Positions 18,384 through 26,292 of a DNA stretch of 64,000 nucleotides are shown here, one piece after another (the first letter of the stretch is position 1; every line of letters starts with the position of its first letter). The stretch is taken from assembly GCA_965233675.1 (NCBI GenBank), contig OZ247498.1:2418001-2482000 (forward strand), read 5' to 3'. This DNA comes from SZUA-309 sp965233675 (GTDB lineage: Bacteria > Pseudomonadota > Gammaproteobacteria > Pseudomonadales > Azotimanducaceae). The position numbers were made by a program, and so were the translations under genes. Under the pieces are notes generated by a model. That model saw nothing but the letters and a program-made list of their open reading frames with translations, searched no databases and was not told where the DNA came from.

Positions 18384-19744
18384 TTTCGAGAAGACATTTC
18401 GTCGCCGGCAGCGCGCTGGCAGCATTCTTTTCCGGTGCGACCCTCCCCGGTCGCGCGGCAGAGAGAGGCGCCGGCAGCCTGCCCTGGCGCAACTGGTCCG
18501 GCGGTCTGCTGGCCCACCCGGCAGGCCGGTTTGCACCGGGCAGCGAGAGTGAACTCGCCGCCTGGATGACCTCCACCACCGGACCGATGCGGCCGGTCGG
18601 CGCCGGGCATTCCTTTACCCCCCTCGTCCCGACCGACGGACATCTGCTGGTGCTCGACGGCATCAACGGCCTGATTGCACACGATCCCCAGACCAATCAG
18701 GCCACCTTCGGTGCGGGCACACGCCTGTCGAGCGTCGGTCCGGCGCTGGAGGCGGTCGGTCAGGGTCCGTTGATACTTCCGGACATCGACCGCCAGACGC
18801 TGGCCGGTGCGATATCCACCGGAACCCACGGCACCGGCCTCACCCTGCACTCGCTTTCCGGCAACGTGACAGCCCTGAGGATGGTGACGACCACCGGCGA
18901 CATACTCGAGATCACTGAGCAAACGGAGCCGGATCTCTTCAAAGCCGCCTGTGTCAGCGTGGGTGCGCTGGGCGTGATGACGCAGATCACCCTGCAGAAC
19001 CGGACGGCTTACCGGTTGAAGGCCCGCAACTGGGCTGCCCGGATCGATGAGGTGCTGGAAGACTTCGAAGCCTCGGCATCCAGCCATCGACACTTCGAGA
19101 TGTTCCCCCTCACCCACTCGGACTACGCCCTGGTGCTGGCCATCGACGAAACGGACGAGCCCATAGACAACCCACCCGTTTCGCCGGAAGAGGAAGCCGC
19201 CTTCGGCGACGCCATGCGCACCTGGATGGACATTCCGCCGGCTGAGCGTCGGCCGCTGATCAACGGCCTCGCCGAGCAGATCGCTCCGTCCGTCACCATC
19301 GATGCGTCCTACCGCATCCTGTCCAACGTCCGCAGCAACCGGTTCAACGAGATGGAATATGCCGTCCCGAGAGAGGCGGGCGCCGCCTGTGTCCGGGAGG
19401 TGCTCGATACCATCGCCGAACAGAACATCGACGTGGTCTTTCCCCTCGAGTATCGCTATGTGAGGGGCGACGACCTCTGGCTGTCCATGGACGAAGGCGG
19501 AGATCGGGCCGCGATTTCCGTGCATCGAACTGCCTCGGAAGATTACCGGCCACTGTTCGACGCCGTGGAACCGATCTTCTGGAAGTATGGCGGTCGGCCA
19601 CATTGGGGCAAGGTGCACAGCCTCGGCCATGCCGAGCTGACGAAGCTCTATCCACAATTCGAAGCGTTCCGGGAAATCCGCGCCGAACTCGACCCTGAGG
19701 GAAGACTGTTGAACGATCATCTGAAAAAGCTGTTCGGCGTATGA
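18380..19744 (+). CDS. Tat-exported FAD-linked lactone oxidase (ALO family)
   Basis: A 454-residue vanillyl-alcohol-oxidase-fold flavoprotein. The start is TTG 18380, seven bases after GGGAGG and overlapping the previous stop. The N-terminus SRRHFVAGSALAAFF is a good twin-arginine signal. GAGHSF (H77) is where the FAD-linking His sits in this family, GTHGTG follows in the FAD domain, and HWGK (408-411) is the signature of aldonolactone oxidases. Relatives oxidise L-gulono-, L-galactono- or D-arabinono-1,4-lactone, passing electrons to oxygen or cytochrome c. The neighbouring cytochrome favours the dehydrogenase mode. Substrate unknown. Confidence 0.85.
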   Translation: MISRRHFVAGSALAAFFSGATLPGRAAERGAGSLPWRNWSGGLLAHPAGRFAPGSESELAAWMTSTTGPMRPVGAGHSFTPLVPTDGHLLVLDGINGLIAHDPQTNQATFGAGTRLSSVGPALEAVGQGPLILPDIDRQTLAGAISTGTHGTGLTLHSLSGNVTALRMVTTTGDILEITEQTEPDLFKAACVSVGALGVMTQITLQNRTAYRLKARNWAARIDEVLEDFEASASSHRHFEMFPLTHSDYALVLAIDETDEPIDNPPVSPEEEAAFGDAMRTWMDIPPAERRPLINGLAEQIAPSVTIDASYRILSNVRSNRFNEMEYAVPREAGAACVREVLDTIAEQNIDVVFPLEYRYVRGDDLWLSMDEGGDRAAISVHRTASEDYRPLFDAVEPIFWKYGGRPHWGKVHSLGHAELTKLYPQFEAFREIRAELDPEGRLLNDHLKKLFGV

Positions 19745-21006
19745 AGCGGCGCAACCTGCTGATCGGCGCCGGCGCGGTCACTGCAGCCGCGGCCGGTGGT
19801 GTCCTGCTCTGGCGTCCTGAAGATCAGGGCGCACCACACGATGCCTACTTCAGTGCGCTGAACGAGATGCTGAAAGCCGACGGACCCGGCCGCCCTGTCC
19901 TGCTGCTCGATCTCGCCCGGATGAATCACAACATCGACCTGCTGGCGCGCTCGGTGGGTCCCGACAGGACGTATCGGGTGGTGGCGAAATCCCTGCCCTC
20001 CATCGAACTGCTCGGTCATGTGATGGACCGGGCCGATACCCGGGCACTGATGGTCTTTCACCAGCCTTTTCTCAATCAGGTCGCAGCGTCCTTCCCGGAC
20101 AGTGACGTACTCATGGGCAAGCCCATGCCGATTCAGGCCGCCCGGACGTTCTACGAAAAGCTGAACGGGAGCGGCTTCGATCCGAGTCGGCAGTTGCAGT
20201 GGCTCATCGATACACCACAACGGCTCGCCGAATATCAGAGGCTGGCCCGCAGCCTCGGAGTCAGGATGCGCATCAATGTGGAAATCGATGTGGGCCTGCA
20301 TCGCGGCGGCGTGGAGGATCCGGAACAGCTGGCGGCCATGCTGGAGACGATGACCGCGGATCCCGGGCATCTGCGCTTCGCCGGCCTGATGGGTTATGAG
20401 CCGCAACTTACCGGTCTGGGCGCCAGCCTCGATCATCCGGCCGTGCAGGATGTGCTCGGCCGGTACCGGGCCTGCATCGATCGGGTGCGTGCAGCGGGGT
20501 TCGATCCGGATTCGCTGACCCTGAACGGGGCCGGCAGCCATACGCTGCGGATCTACGAAGGCGATCAGACGATGAACGATCTGTCCGCCGGCTCCGGCGT
20601 GGTGAAGCCAACCGACTTCGACACCCATCATCTGGCAGAAAATCTGCCGGCGGCGTTCATCGCCGCACCGGTTCTGAAGACCTACGATCATCTTTACGCC
20701 GCCGGGGAGCCGATGATTGCCGACGTGCTCGAGTGGTATAACCCGAACATGCGGCGCCTGCACTATATCTACGGGGGGTACTGGAAAGCGCGCTACGTGT
20801 CGCCCCAGGGCATCCCGGAACCGCTCTATCACAGCACCAACCAGGAACCCTTCACCACCTCCCCGGCGGGTGCGCTGGCCGTGGGTGATCATGCGTTTCT
20901 GCGGCCCACTCAGAGCGAACGCGTGCTGCTGCAGTTCGGTGATCTGTACGTGGTCGATAACGGCGCGCTGGTCGATCGCTGGTCCGTCTTTCAGGACACC
21001 GGCTGA
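19741..21006 (+). CDS. Exported PLP enzyme, alanine racemase-fold (DSD1/D-threonine aldolase-like)
   Basis: A 421-residue protein whose ATG overlaps the previous stop as ATGA. The N-terminus KRRNLLIGAGAVTAAAAGGV looks like a Tat signal. The catalytic domain has the PLP lysine in RVVAKSLPS (K83) and barrel strands like those of D-serine dehydratase and D-threonine aldolase relatives (INVEIDVGLHRGGV, LMGYEPQL). The C-terminal domain has GDHAFLRPTQSE; in this family His (and often Cys) here bind metal. Tat export would carry PLP-loaded protein to the periplasm. The likely substrate is a D-hydroxy-amino acid, but nothing in the sequence fixes it. Confidence 0.75.
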   Translation: MKRRNLLIGAGAVTAAAAGGVLLWRPEDQGAPHDAYFSALNEMLKADGPGRPVLLLDLARMNHNIDLLARSVGPDRTYRVVAKSLPSIELLGHVMDRADTRALMVFHQPFLNQVAASFPDSDVLMGKPMPIQAARTFYEKLNGSGFDPSRQLQWLIDTPQRLAEYQRLARSLGVRMRINVEIDVGLHRGGVEDPEQLAAMLETMTADPGHLRFAGLMGYEPQLTGLGASLDHPAVQDVLGRYRACIDRVRAAGFDPDSLTLNGAGSHTLRIYEGDQTMNDLSAGSGVVKPTDFDTHHLAENLPAAFIAAPVLKTYDHLYAAGEPMIADVLEWYNPNMRRLHYIYGGYWKARYVSPQGIPEPLYHSTNQEPFTTSPAGALAVGDHAFLRPTQSERVLLQFGDLYVVDNGALVDRWSVFQDTG

Positions 21007-21024
21007 GCACCCGGACCACACCGT

Positions 21025-21055
21025 CTGACAAGCGGCCCTGATGGCCGAATATAAT
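21025..21055 (+). promoter_or_regulatory. Sigma70-like promoter for the carboxylase gene
   Basis: CTGACA (21025-21030) and a consensus TATAAT (21050-21055), 19 bases apart, or 18 if TGACAA is taken as the -35. They sit about 85 bases before the ATG of the acyl-CoA carboxylase gene, whose ribosome site is AGGAG. The gap after the PLP enzyme stop (132 bases) supports a separate transcript. Confidence 0.5.
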
Positions 21056-21138
21056 TCAATGCTGCACGGCCGGCTCCTCGGGGGATTCCTCGGCAGCCGG
21101 CGGGGCATTCCAGCGCACTGCCAGAACCAGGAGTAATT

Positions 21139-24100
21139 ATGACGTTCACGAGCCTCCTCGTCGCCAACCGGGGCGAGATCGCCATTCGTATTCTTCGCGC
21201 CGCGGAAGATCTGGGGCTTCGATCCATCGCCGTACATACCGCGGACGATGCGGAGAGTCTCCACACCCGGATCGCGGACGAGACCTATGAGCTACCTGGC
21301 AGCGGCGCCCGTGGATACCTGGATATCGCAGCGATGATAGAGGCCGCCCGAATCACCGGTGCCGAAGCCATTCATCCCGGCTACGGCTTCCTCTCCGAGC
21401 GGGCGGACTTCGCCGCGGCCTGCGCCGAGGCAGGCATCTGTTTCGTCGGCCCGGATACCGAACACCTGGCGCTGTTCGGCGATAAAAGTCGTGCCCGAAC
21501 GGCCGCCGTGGACTCGGATGTCCCCGTGCTGCGTGGACTCGACGATGCGGTATCGCTGGAATCCGCCACCGCATTCTTCAACAGCCTGGGCAGTGACGGC
21601 GCCATGATCATCAAGGCGGTGGCCGGCGGCGGTGGTCGCGGAACCCGGGTCGTCACCGACAGCGCCGGGATCGCCGAGGCCTATCAGCGCTGCCAGTCGG
21701 AGGCAGAACTGGCCTTCGGCTTACCCGATGTCTATGTGGAGGAGTTCATTCCCCGCGCGCGGCACATCGAAGTGCAGATCATCGGCGATGGCAAAGGCAA
21801 TGCCGCCCACCTGCATGAACGGGAGTGCAGCGTCCAGCGCCGCTACCAGAAGGTCGTGGAAATCGCACCGGCACCACACCTGGATGACGATCTCCGTCAG
21901 AGCATAATCGACGCTGCACTGCGATTCGCCCGCAATGAAGACTACCTGAGTCTGGGCACCTTCGAATTTCTGGTGGATGTCTCAGAAAGGGACAACGTTC
22001 AACCCTTTGTTTTCATCGAGGCTAATGCCCGGCTGCAGGTGGAGCATACGGTAACAGAAGCGGTCACCGGGGTAGATCTGGTCCAGGCGCAGATCCGCCT
22101 GGCAGGCGGTGCGTCTCTGGCCGACCTGCATTTGACAGACCCTGCCCTGCTTAAACCCCGCGGCTATGCCATCCAGGCCCGGGTGAACATGGAAACGATC
22201 AGAGAGGATGGCAGTGTCCGTCCCGCCGGAGGGTTGATCAGCGTTTACGAAGCGCCCAATGGTCCCGGTGTGCGCACCGACGGATTCGGCTACGCCGGCT
22301 ATCAGACGAGCACCGCCTACGATTCCCTGCTGGCGAAGGTCATCTGCCATGCACCGGGTCCGGATTTCAGTGACGCCATCGCCCGAACCCGCCGGGCCCT
22401 GTCCGAGTTCCGCCTCGAGGGCGTGGGCTCGAACATTCCCTTTCTCAAGAACATCGTCTCCCACCCGGACTTTGCAGATGGTTCGGTACACACCCGCTGG
22501 ACGGATGAAAAGCTGACCGAACTCGCCAGCGCACCGCAGAACGACCGCAGTCGCTTCGTCACGACCGCCGGGTCCGCCGGAGAGGCGGACGGCACCCCGT
22601 CAGCCGCTGCCGGTGATGGGTTCGCCGGCGCCAAAGTGGACACCAGCGATCCACTGGCGCTTTTCGACCATGACGCTCAGGTCAAAGCTGCCGCCAGTGC
22701 AGCAGAGTCCGCCGCCGCCCCTGCACCATCGGCGACGATGAACGGACCGGATGGCAGCATCGGCGTCGGCGCACCGATGCAGGGCACCATCGTCTCCATC
22801 GACGTGGGCGTGGATGATGAGGTGCTCCAGGGACAGCAGATCGCCGTGGTGGAAGCCATGAAGATGGAACACGTCATCTGTGCGGAGGTCTCCGGCATCG
22901 TTCGGCAGGTGACCATGAGTCAGGGGGACGTGGTCCGCGAGGGCTATCCCATCGTCTTCATCGAAGAAGCGGAAGTCTCCGGCGAATCAGCGGAAGCGGC
23001 TGAAGCGCTGGATCTGGACCACATCCGCCCGGATCTGCAGGAGTCCATGGATCGCCACGCCATGACCCTGGACGAGAACCGCCAGAAGGCAGTGGAGAAG
23101 CGGCACGCCCAGGGCAGTCGCATGCCGCGGGAAAACATCGCCGAACTGCTCGATGAGGATTCCTTCAGTGAGTACTGGCCGCTGGTGGTGGCCCGGCAAC
23201 ACCGGCGGCGGGATATGGACGATCTGCGCCGGAACACGCCGGGGGATGGCGTGGTGGCCGGCACCGGCACCATCAACGCCGATCTGTTCGGTGAAGCGGC
23301 CGCTCGGGCCATGGTCGTGCACTATGACTACACGGTGCTCGCCGGCACCCAGGGCGCCCGCAACCACTACAAACAGGACAGACTGTTCGAACTGGCCGAA
23401 CGCTACCGGCTGCCCATGGTGCTGTTCGGTGAAGGCGGTGGCGGCCGGCCGGGAGATGACTCGACCGGGCCCGGTGTTGCATTCGACACCCCCACTTTCA
23501 CGCAGTTTTCGAAGCTGTCCGGACTGGTGCCCATGATTGCCATCACCAACGGCCGCTGCTTCGCCGGCAACACCGCACTGGTCGCCGCCTGCGATGTGAT
23601 CATCGCCACGAAAGGATCCACCCTCGCCATGGGTGGACCGGCCATGATCGAAGGCGGCGGTCTCGGCATCTACACGCCGGAAGAGGTCGGCCCCATGTCT
23701 TTCCAGGTACCGAACGGGGTGGTGGACATCCTGGTTCGAGACGAAGCGGAAGCCGTGCAGGTGGCCAAACGGTACCTGTCCTACTTCCAGGGCAGCATCG
23801 ACGACTGGGAAGCCCACGATCAGCGCCTGCTCCGACACATCGTTCCTGAGAACCGGTTGCGCCTGTACGACATGCGGGACGTGCTCGAAACCATCGCCGA
23901 CAAGGGCTCGGTCCTCGAGATCCGCGAACAGTTCGGAATCGGTGTGATCACTGCGTTCATCCGGGTGGAAGGCCAGCCCATGGGCGTGATCGCCAACAAT
24001 CCGCACCATCTGGCGGGTGCCATCGATTCGGATGCGGCGGACAAAGGCGCGCGCTTCATGCAGCTCTGCGATGCCTTCGATATCCCCATCCTGTCCCTCA

Positions 24101-24579
24101 TGGACTGCCCCGGCATCATGGTGGGTCCGGATGTGGAACGCACGGCGCTGGTCCGTCATTCGGTTCGCATGTTCAACACCGGCGCCAACCTCACCACCCC
24201 GCTGTTCGGCGTGATCGTACGCAAGGCCTATGGCCTGGGTGTGCAGGCCATGTGTGGTGGCAGCGCGCTGGCCGGCTTCTTTACCGTGGCCTGGCCGACG
24301 GCGGAATTCGCCGGGATGAACATCGAAGGCTCGGTGAAACTCGGCTATCGGAAAGAACTCGCCGCCATCGAGGATCCGGTGGAACGGAAGCGGGCGTTCG
24401 ATGAACGGGTCGCCCGGGCTTACGAGAGCGGCAAGGCGGTGAACGCCGGGACCGGTGGTGGACTCGATGATGTGATCGATCCGGCAGAAACCCGTACCTG
24501 GTTGACGCGCGCATTGAAGCGGGTCCCGCCACCACCGCCGAGAACAGAAAAGAAATACCCCTACATAGATACCTGGTAG
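21139..24579 (+). CDS. Single-chain biotin-dependent acyl-CoA carboxylase
   Basis: A 1146-residue protein holding every part of a biotin carboxylase system in one chain. Biotin carboxylase lies at about 1-450 (LLVANRGEIAIRI, AVAGGGGRGTRVV, HLHERECSVQRRYQKVVEIAPAP), a biotinyl domain with AMKMEH (biotin Lys at 575) at about 530-615, and carboxyltransferase at about 635-1146 (GDGVVAGTGTINADLFGE, GGPAMIEGGGLGIY, DCPGIMVGPDVE). The layout is that of single-chain long-chain acyl-CoA carboxylases (LCC), which make malonyl-type CoA esters from short to long acyl-CoAs. The acyl-CoA dehydrogenase gene lies 127 bases downstream on the same strand. Confidence 0.9.
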   Translation: MTFTSLLVANRGEIAIRILRAAEDLGLRSIAVHTADDAESLHTRIADETYELPGSGARGYLDIAAMIEAARITGAEAIHPGYGFLSERADFAAACAEAGICFVGPDTEHLALFGDKSRARTAAVDSDVPVLRGLDDAVSLESATAFFNSLGSDGAMIIKAVAGGGGRGTRVVTDSAGIAEAYQRCQSEAELAFGLPDVYVEEFIPRARHIEVQIIGDGKGNAAHLHERECSVQRRYQKVVEIAPAPHLDDDLRQSIIDAALRFARNEDYLSLGTFEFLVDVSERDNVQPFVFIEANARLQVEHTVTEAVTGVDLVQAQIRLAGGASLADLHLTDPALLKPRGYAIQARVNMETIREDGSVRPAGGLISVYEAPNGPGVRTDGFGYAGYQTSTAYDSLLAKVICHAPGPDFSDAIARTRRALSEFRLEGVGSNIPFLKNIVSHPDFADGSVHTRWTDEKLTELASAPQNDRSRFVTTAGSAGEADGTPSAAAGDGFAGAKVDTSDPLALFDHDAQVKAAASAAESAAAPAPSATMNGPDGSIGVGAPMQGTIVSIDVGVDDEVLQGQQIAVVEAMKMEHVICAEVSGIVRQVTMSQGDVVREGYPIVFIEEAEVSGESAEAAEALDLDHIRPDLQESMDRHAMTLDENRQKAVEKRHAQGSRMPRENIAELLDEDSFSEYWPLVVARQHRRRDMDDLRRNTPGDGVVAGTGTINADLFGEAAARAMVVHYDYTVLAGTQGARNHYKQDRLFELAERYRLPMVLFGEGGGGRPGDDSTGPGVAFDTPTFTQFSKLSGLVPMIAITNGRCFAGNTALVAACDVIIATKGSTLAMGGPAMIEGGGLGIYTPEEVGPMSFQVPNGVVDILVRDEAEAVQVAKRYLSYFQGSIDDWEAHDQRLLRHIVPENRLRLYDMRDVLETIADKGSVLEIREQFGIGVITAFIRVEGQPMGVIANNPHHLAGAIDSDAADKGARFMQLCDAFDIPILSLMDCPGIMVGPDVERTALVRHSVRMFNTGANLTTPLFGVIVRKAYGLGVQAMCGGSALAGFFTVAWPTAEFAGMNIEGSVKLGYRKELAAIEDPVERKRAFDERVARAYESGKAVNAGTGGGLDDVIDPAETRTWLTRALKRVPPPPPRTEKKYPYIDTW

Positions 24580-24706
24580 TCCTCCGGTCCGGGCGACGGG
24601 ACGCGCGACCGGACGCGCCACGCATCACCAGCCCGACCGGTGCCCCATTCGACAGCCGGCGGGAGAGCCGCTAATGTGTGGGGTTTGATTTTCTGGGAGT
24701 TAACCC

Positions 24707-25888
24707 GTGAGTGAAGCAACCGAATTCAGAGCCGAAGTCGCCGCCTGGCTGGCAGAAAACTGTCCGGAGGGCGCCCGCGGACCGGGGCAGATCGCCAGCG
24801 GCTCCACGAAAATCACCCTGGAACCGGACGTGGCACTGTGGCTGGAGCGGATGGCCGAGCGCGGCTGGACGGTGCCCACCTGGCCTACCGAATACGGTGG
24901 CGGTGGTCTGAGTGCCGACCAGGCGAGAATCCTCTACTCGGAGATGTCCAAGATCCATGCCCGTTCCCCGCTCATGGGGATGGGCACCTCCATGATCGGA
25001 CCGACCCTGCTCGAATACGGTACCGAAGCGCAGAAAAAGCGCCATATCCCGAAGATTGCCCGCGGCGAAGTGCAGTGGTGCCAGGGCTATTCCGAGCCGA
25101 ATGCGGGTTCCGACCTCGCATCGCTGAAGACCCGTGCCGTGGACAATGGCGATCACTACGTGATCAACGGTCAGAAGATCTGGACTTCAGGGGCGGCCAC
25201 CGCCGACTGGATGTTCATCCTGGTGCGCACCGATCCGGATGCCCCCAAGCATGACGGCATCAGCTTCATGCTGCTGACCATGGATCAGCCGGGTGTAACC
25301 ACGAAACCCATTCGCCTGATCTCCGGCTCATCGCCTTTCTGCGAGACCTTCCTGGACGATGCCATCGCCCAGAAAGACGACCTCGTGGGTGAGCTGAACA
25401 AAGGCTGGACCGTGGGCAAACGCCTGCTTCAGTTCGAACGTTCCGGCATCGGTGGCCTCACCGGTGGCGCCAGCATCGCCGATCCGGCGAAAACGCTGGT
25501 GAAGGTGGCGAAAAACTATGTCGGCGAAGAAGGCGGACTGATCGCGGACGACGCTCTGCGCGACCAGGTGCTGAAGCTGAACATGACCCGCAAGGCTCTC
25601 AATTTCACTGCCCAGCGCGTCAACGAAGAGAGCAAGGCAGGCACCCCGGGCGCCGCCACTTCCATCTTCAAGCTGGTGGGTGCCACCCTGCAGCGTGACG
25701 GCGCGGACCTGAAACGGGATCTGATGGGTTTCCGTGGTCTGGGCGCCCACGAGGAAGTGGGCTTCACCGCGGAGGAATTGAAGGCGACGGAAGAGTTCCT
25801 GCATCTGCGCACCACCACCATCTATGGCGGCAGCAGTGAGATTCAGGCCAATATCATCGCCAAGCGGGTGCTCGGCCTCCCCGAGTAG
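24707..25888 (+). CDS. Acyl-CoA dehydrogenase
   Basis: A 393-residue flavoprotein of the acyl-CoA dehydrogenase family. Visible landmarks are WCQGYSEPNAGSDLASLKTRA (FAD and substrate binding), KIWTSGAATADWMF and the C-terminal IYGGSSEIQANIIAKRVLGLPE. The subfamily resembles those acting on branched, cyclic or steroid-side-chain acyl-CoAs rather than classic FadE, but this cannot be settled by eye. It follows the carboxylase gene with its own ribosome site and is followed by a hairpin at 25906-25927. Confidence 0.9.
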   Translation: MSEATEFRAEVAAWLAENCPEGARGPGQIASGSTKITLEPDVALWLERMAERGWTVPTWPTEYGGGGLSADQARILYSEMSKIHARSPLMGMGTSMIGPTLLEYGTEAQKKRHIPKIARGEVQWCQGYSEPNAGSDLASLKTRAVDNGDHYVINGQKIWTSGAATADWMFILVRTDPDAPKHDGISFMLLTMDQPGVTTKPIRLISGSSPFCETFLDDAIAQKDDLVGELNKGWTVGKRLLQFERSGIGGLTGGASIADPAKTLVKVAKNYVGEEGGLIADDALRDQVLKLNMTRKALNFTAQRVNEESKAGTPGAATSIFKLVGATLQRDGADLKRDLMGFRGLGAHEEVGFTAEELKATEEFLHLRTTTIYGGSSEIQANIIAKRVLGLPE

Positions 25889-25905
25889 TCTTTTGAGGTG
25901 ATCGT

Positions 25906-25927
25906 GCACCCGGCGCGTGCCGGGTGC
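25906..25927 (+). terminator. Strong hairpin after the acyl-CoA dehydrogenase gene
   Basis: GCACCCGGC-GCGT-GCCGGGTGC, a perfect nine-base stem with a four-base loop, 17 bases after the stop. No T-run follows, so it may be a Rho-dependent or RNA-stabilising structure. Its right arm runs into a direct repeat CGGGTGCGTA (25921-25930 and 25932-25941). Confidence 0.5.
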
Positions 25928-26001
25928 GTACCGGGTGCGTAATCAGCGGCTGACCCGGCCTGTCAACGCAATCGCCGATGCTGAGACCCGTTCAGGTTAC
26001 C

Positions 26002-26268
26002 TCAGTCCAACGACTTTCGAATCCGCTGATAAGCGTCGCCGATTTCTTCTGCAAGCTGTTTGCCGGCAGCGGCAACATCTTCCCCCGCATCGGCAGCCGC
26101 ATCTCCCACCCGCTTCATCCTGGACTCCACGTGGACCCAGCGCTTTTCCACCTCTTCCCATTCATCCCTGGCCTCTGCCGTGAGCAGATGAAGTTGGACG
26201 CGGAGTTCATCCCGCTCGGTCTTCAGCTTCTGCAGCAGCTTTTCTACCTTGTCGTCGAGGTCGCTCAT
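26002..26268 (-). CDS. Small coiled-coil protein of unknown function
   Basis: An 88-residue, highly charged helical protein (DKVEKLLQKLKTERDELRV; DAAADAGEDVAAAGKQLAEE) without signal or membrane segment. The heptad-like pattern of Leu, Val and Ala suggests a coiled coil. It starts 24 bases after the stop of the RND pump gene on the same strand, so it could be the last gene of that operon. Proteins of this size and composition are common in proteobacteria and uncharacterised. Confidence 0.65.
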   Translation of the reverse strand: MSDLDDKVEKLLQKLKTERDELRVQLHLLTAEARDEWEEVEKRWVHVESRMKRVGDAAADAGEDVAAAGKQLAEEIGDAYQRIRKSLD

Positions 26269-26292
26269 GGTGATTCGTGCTCCTGACTGTTT

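Noticed and set aside
19717..21264. A 515-codon minus-strand open frame opposite the PLP enzyme gene
   Set aside because: No domain, and the coding strand carries the PLP lysine motif and the ATGA overlap.
22987..24621. A 544-codon open frame on the minus strand opposite the acyl-CoA carboxylase gene
   Set aside because: It mirrors a clear carboxyltransferase domain; its protein is rich in His, Gly and Arg without motifs, typical of antisense frames in GC-rich DNA.
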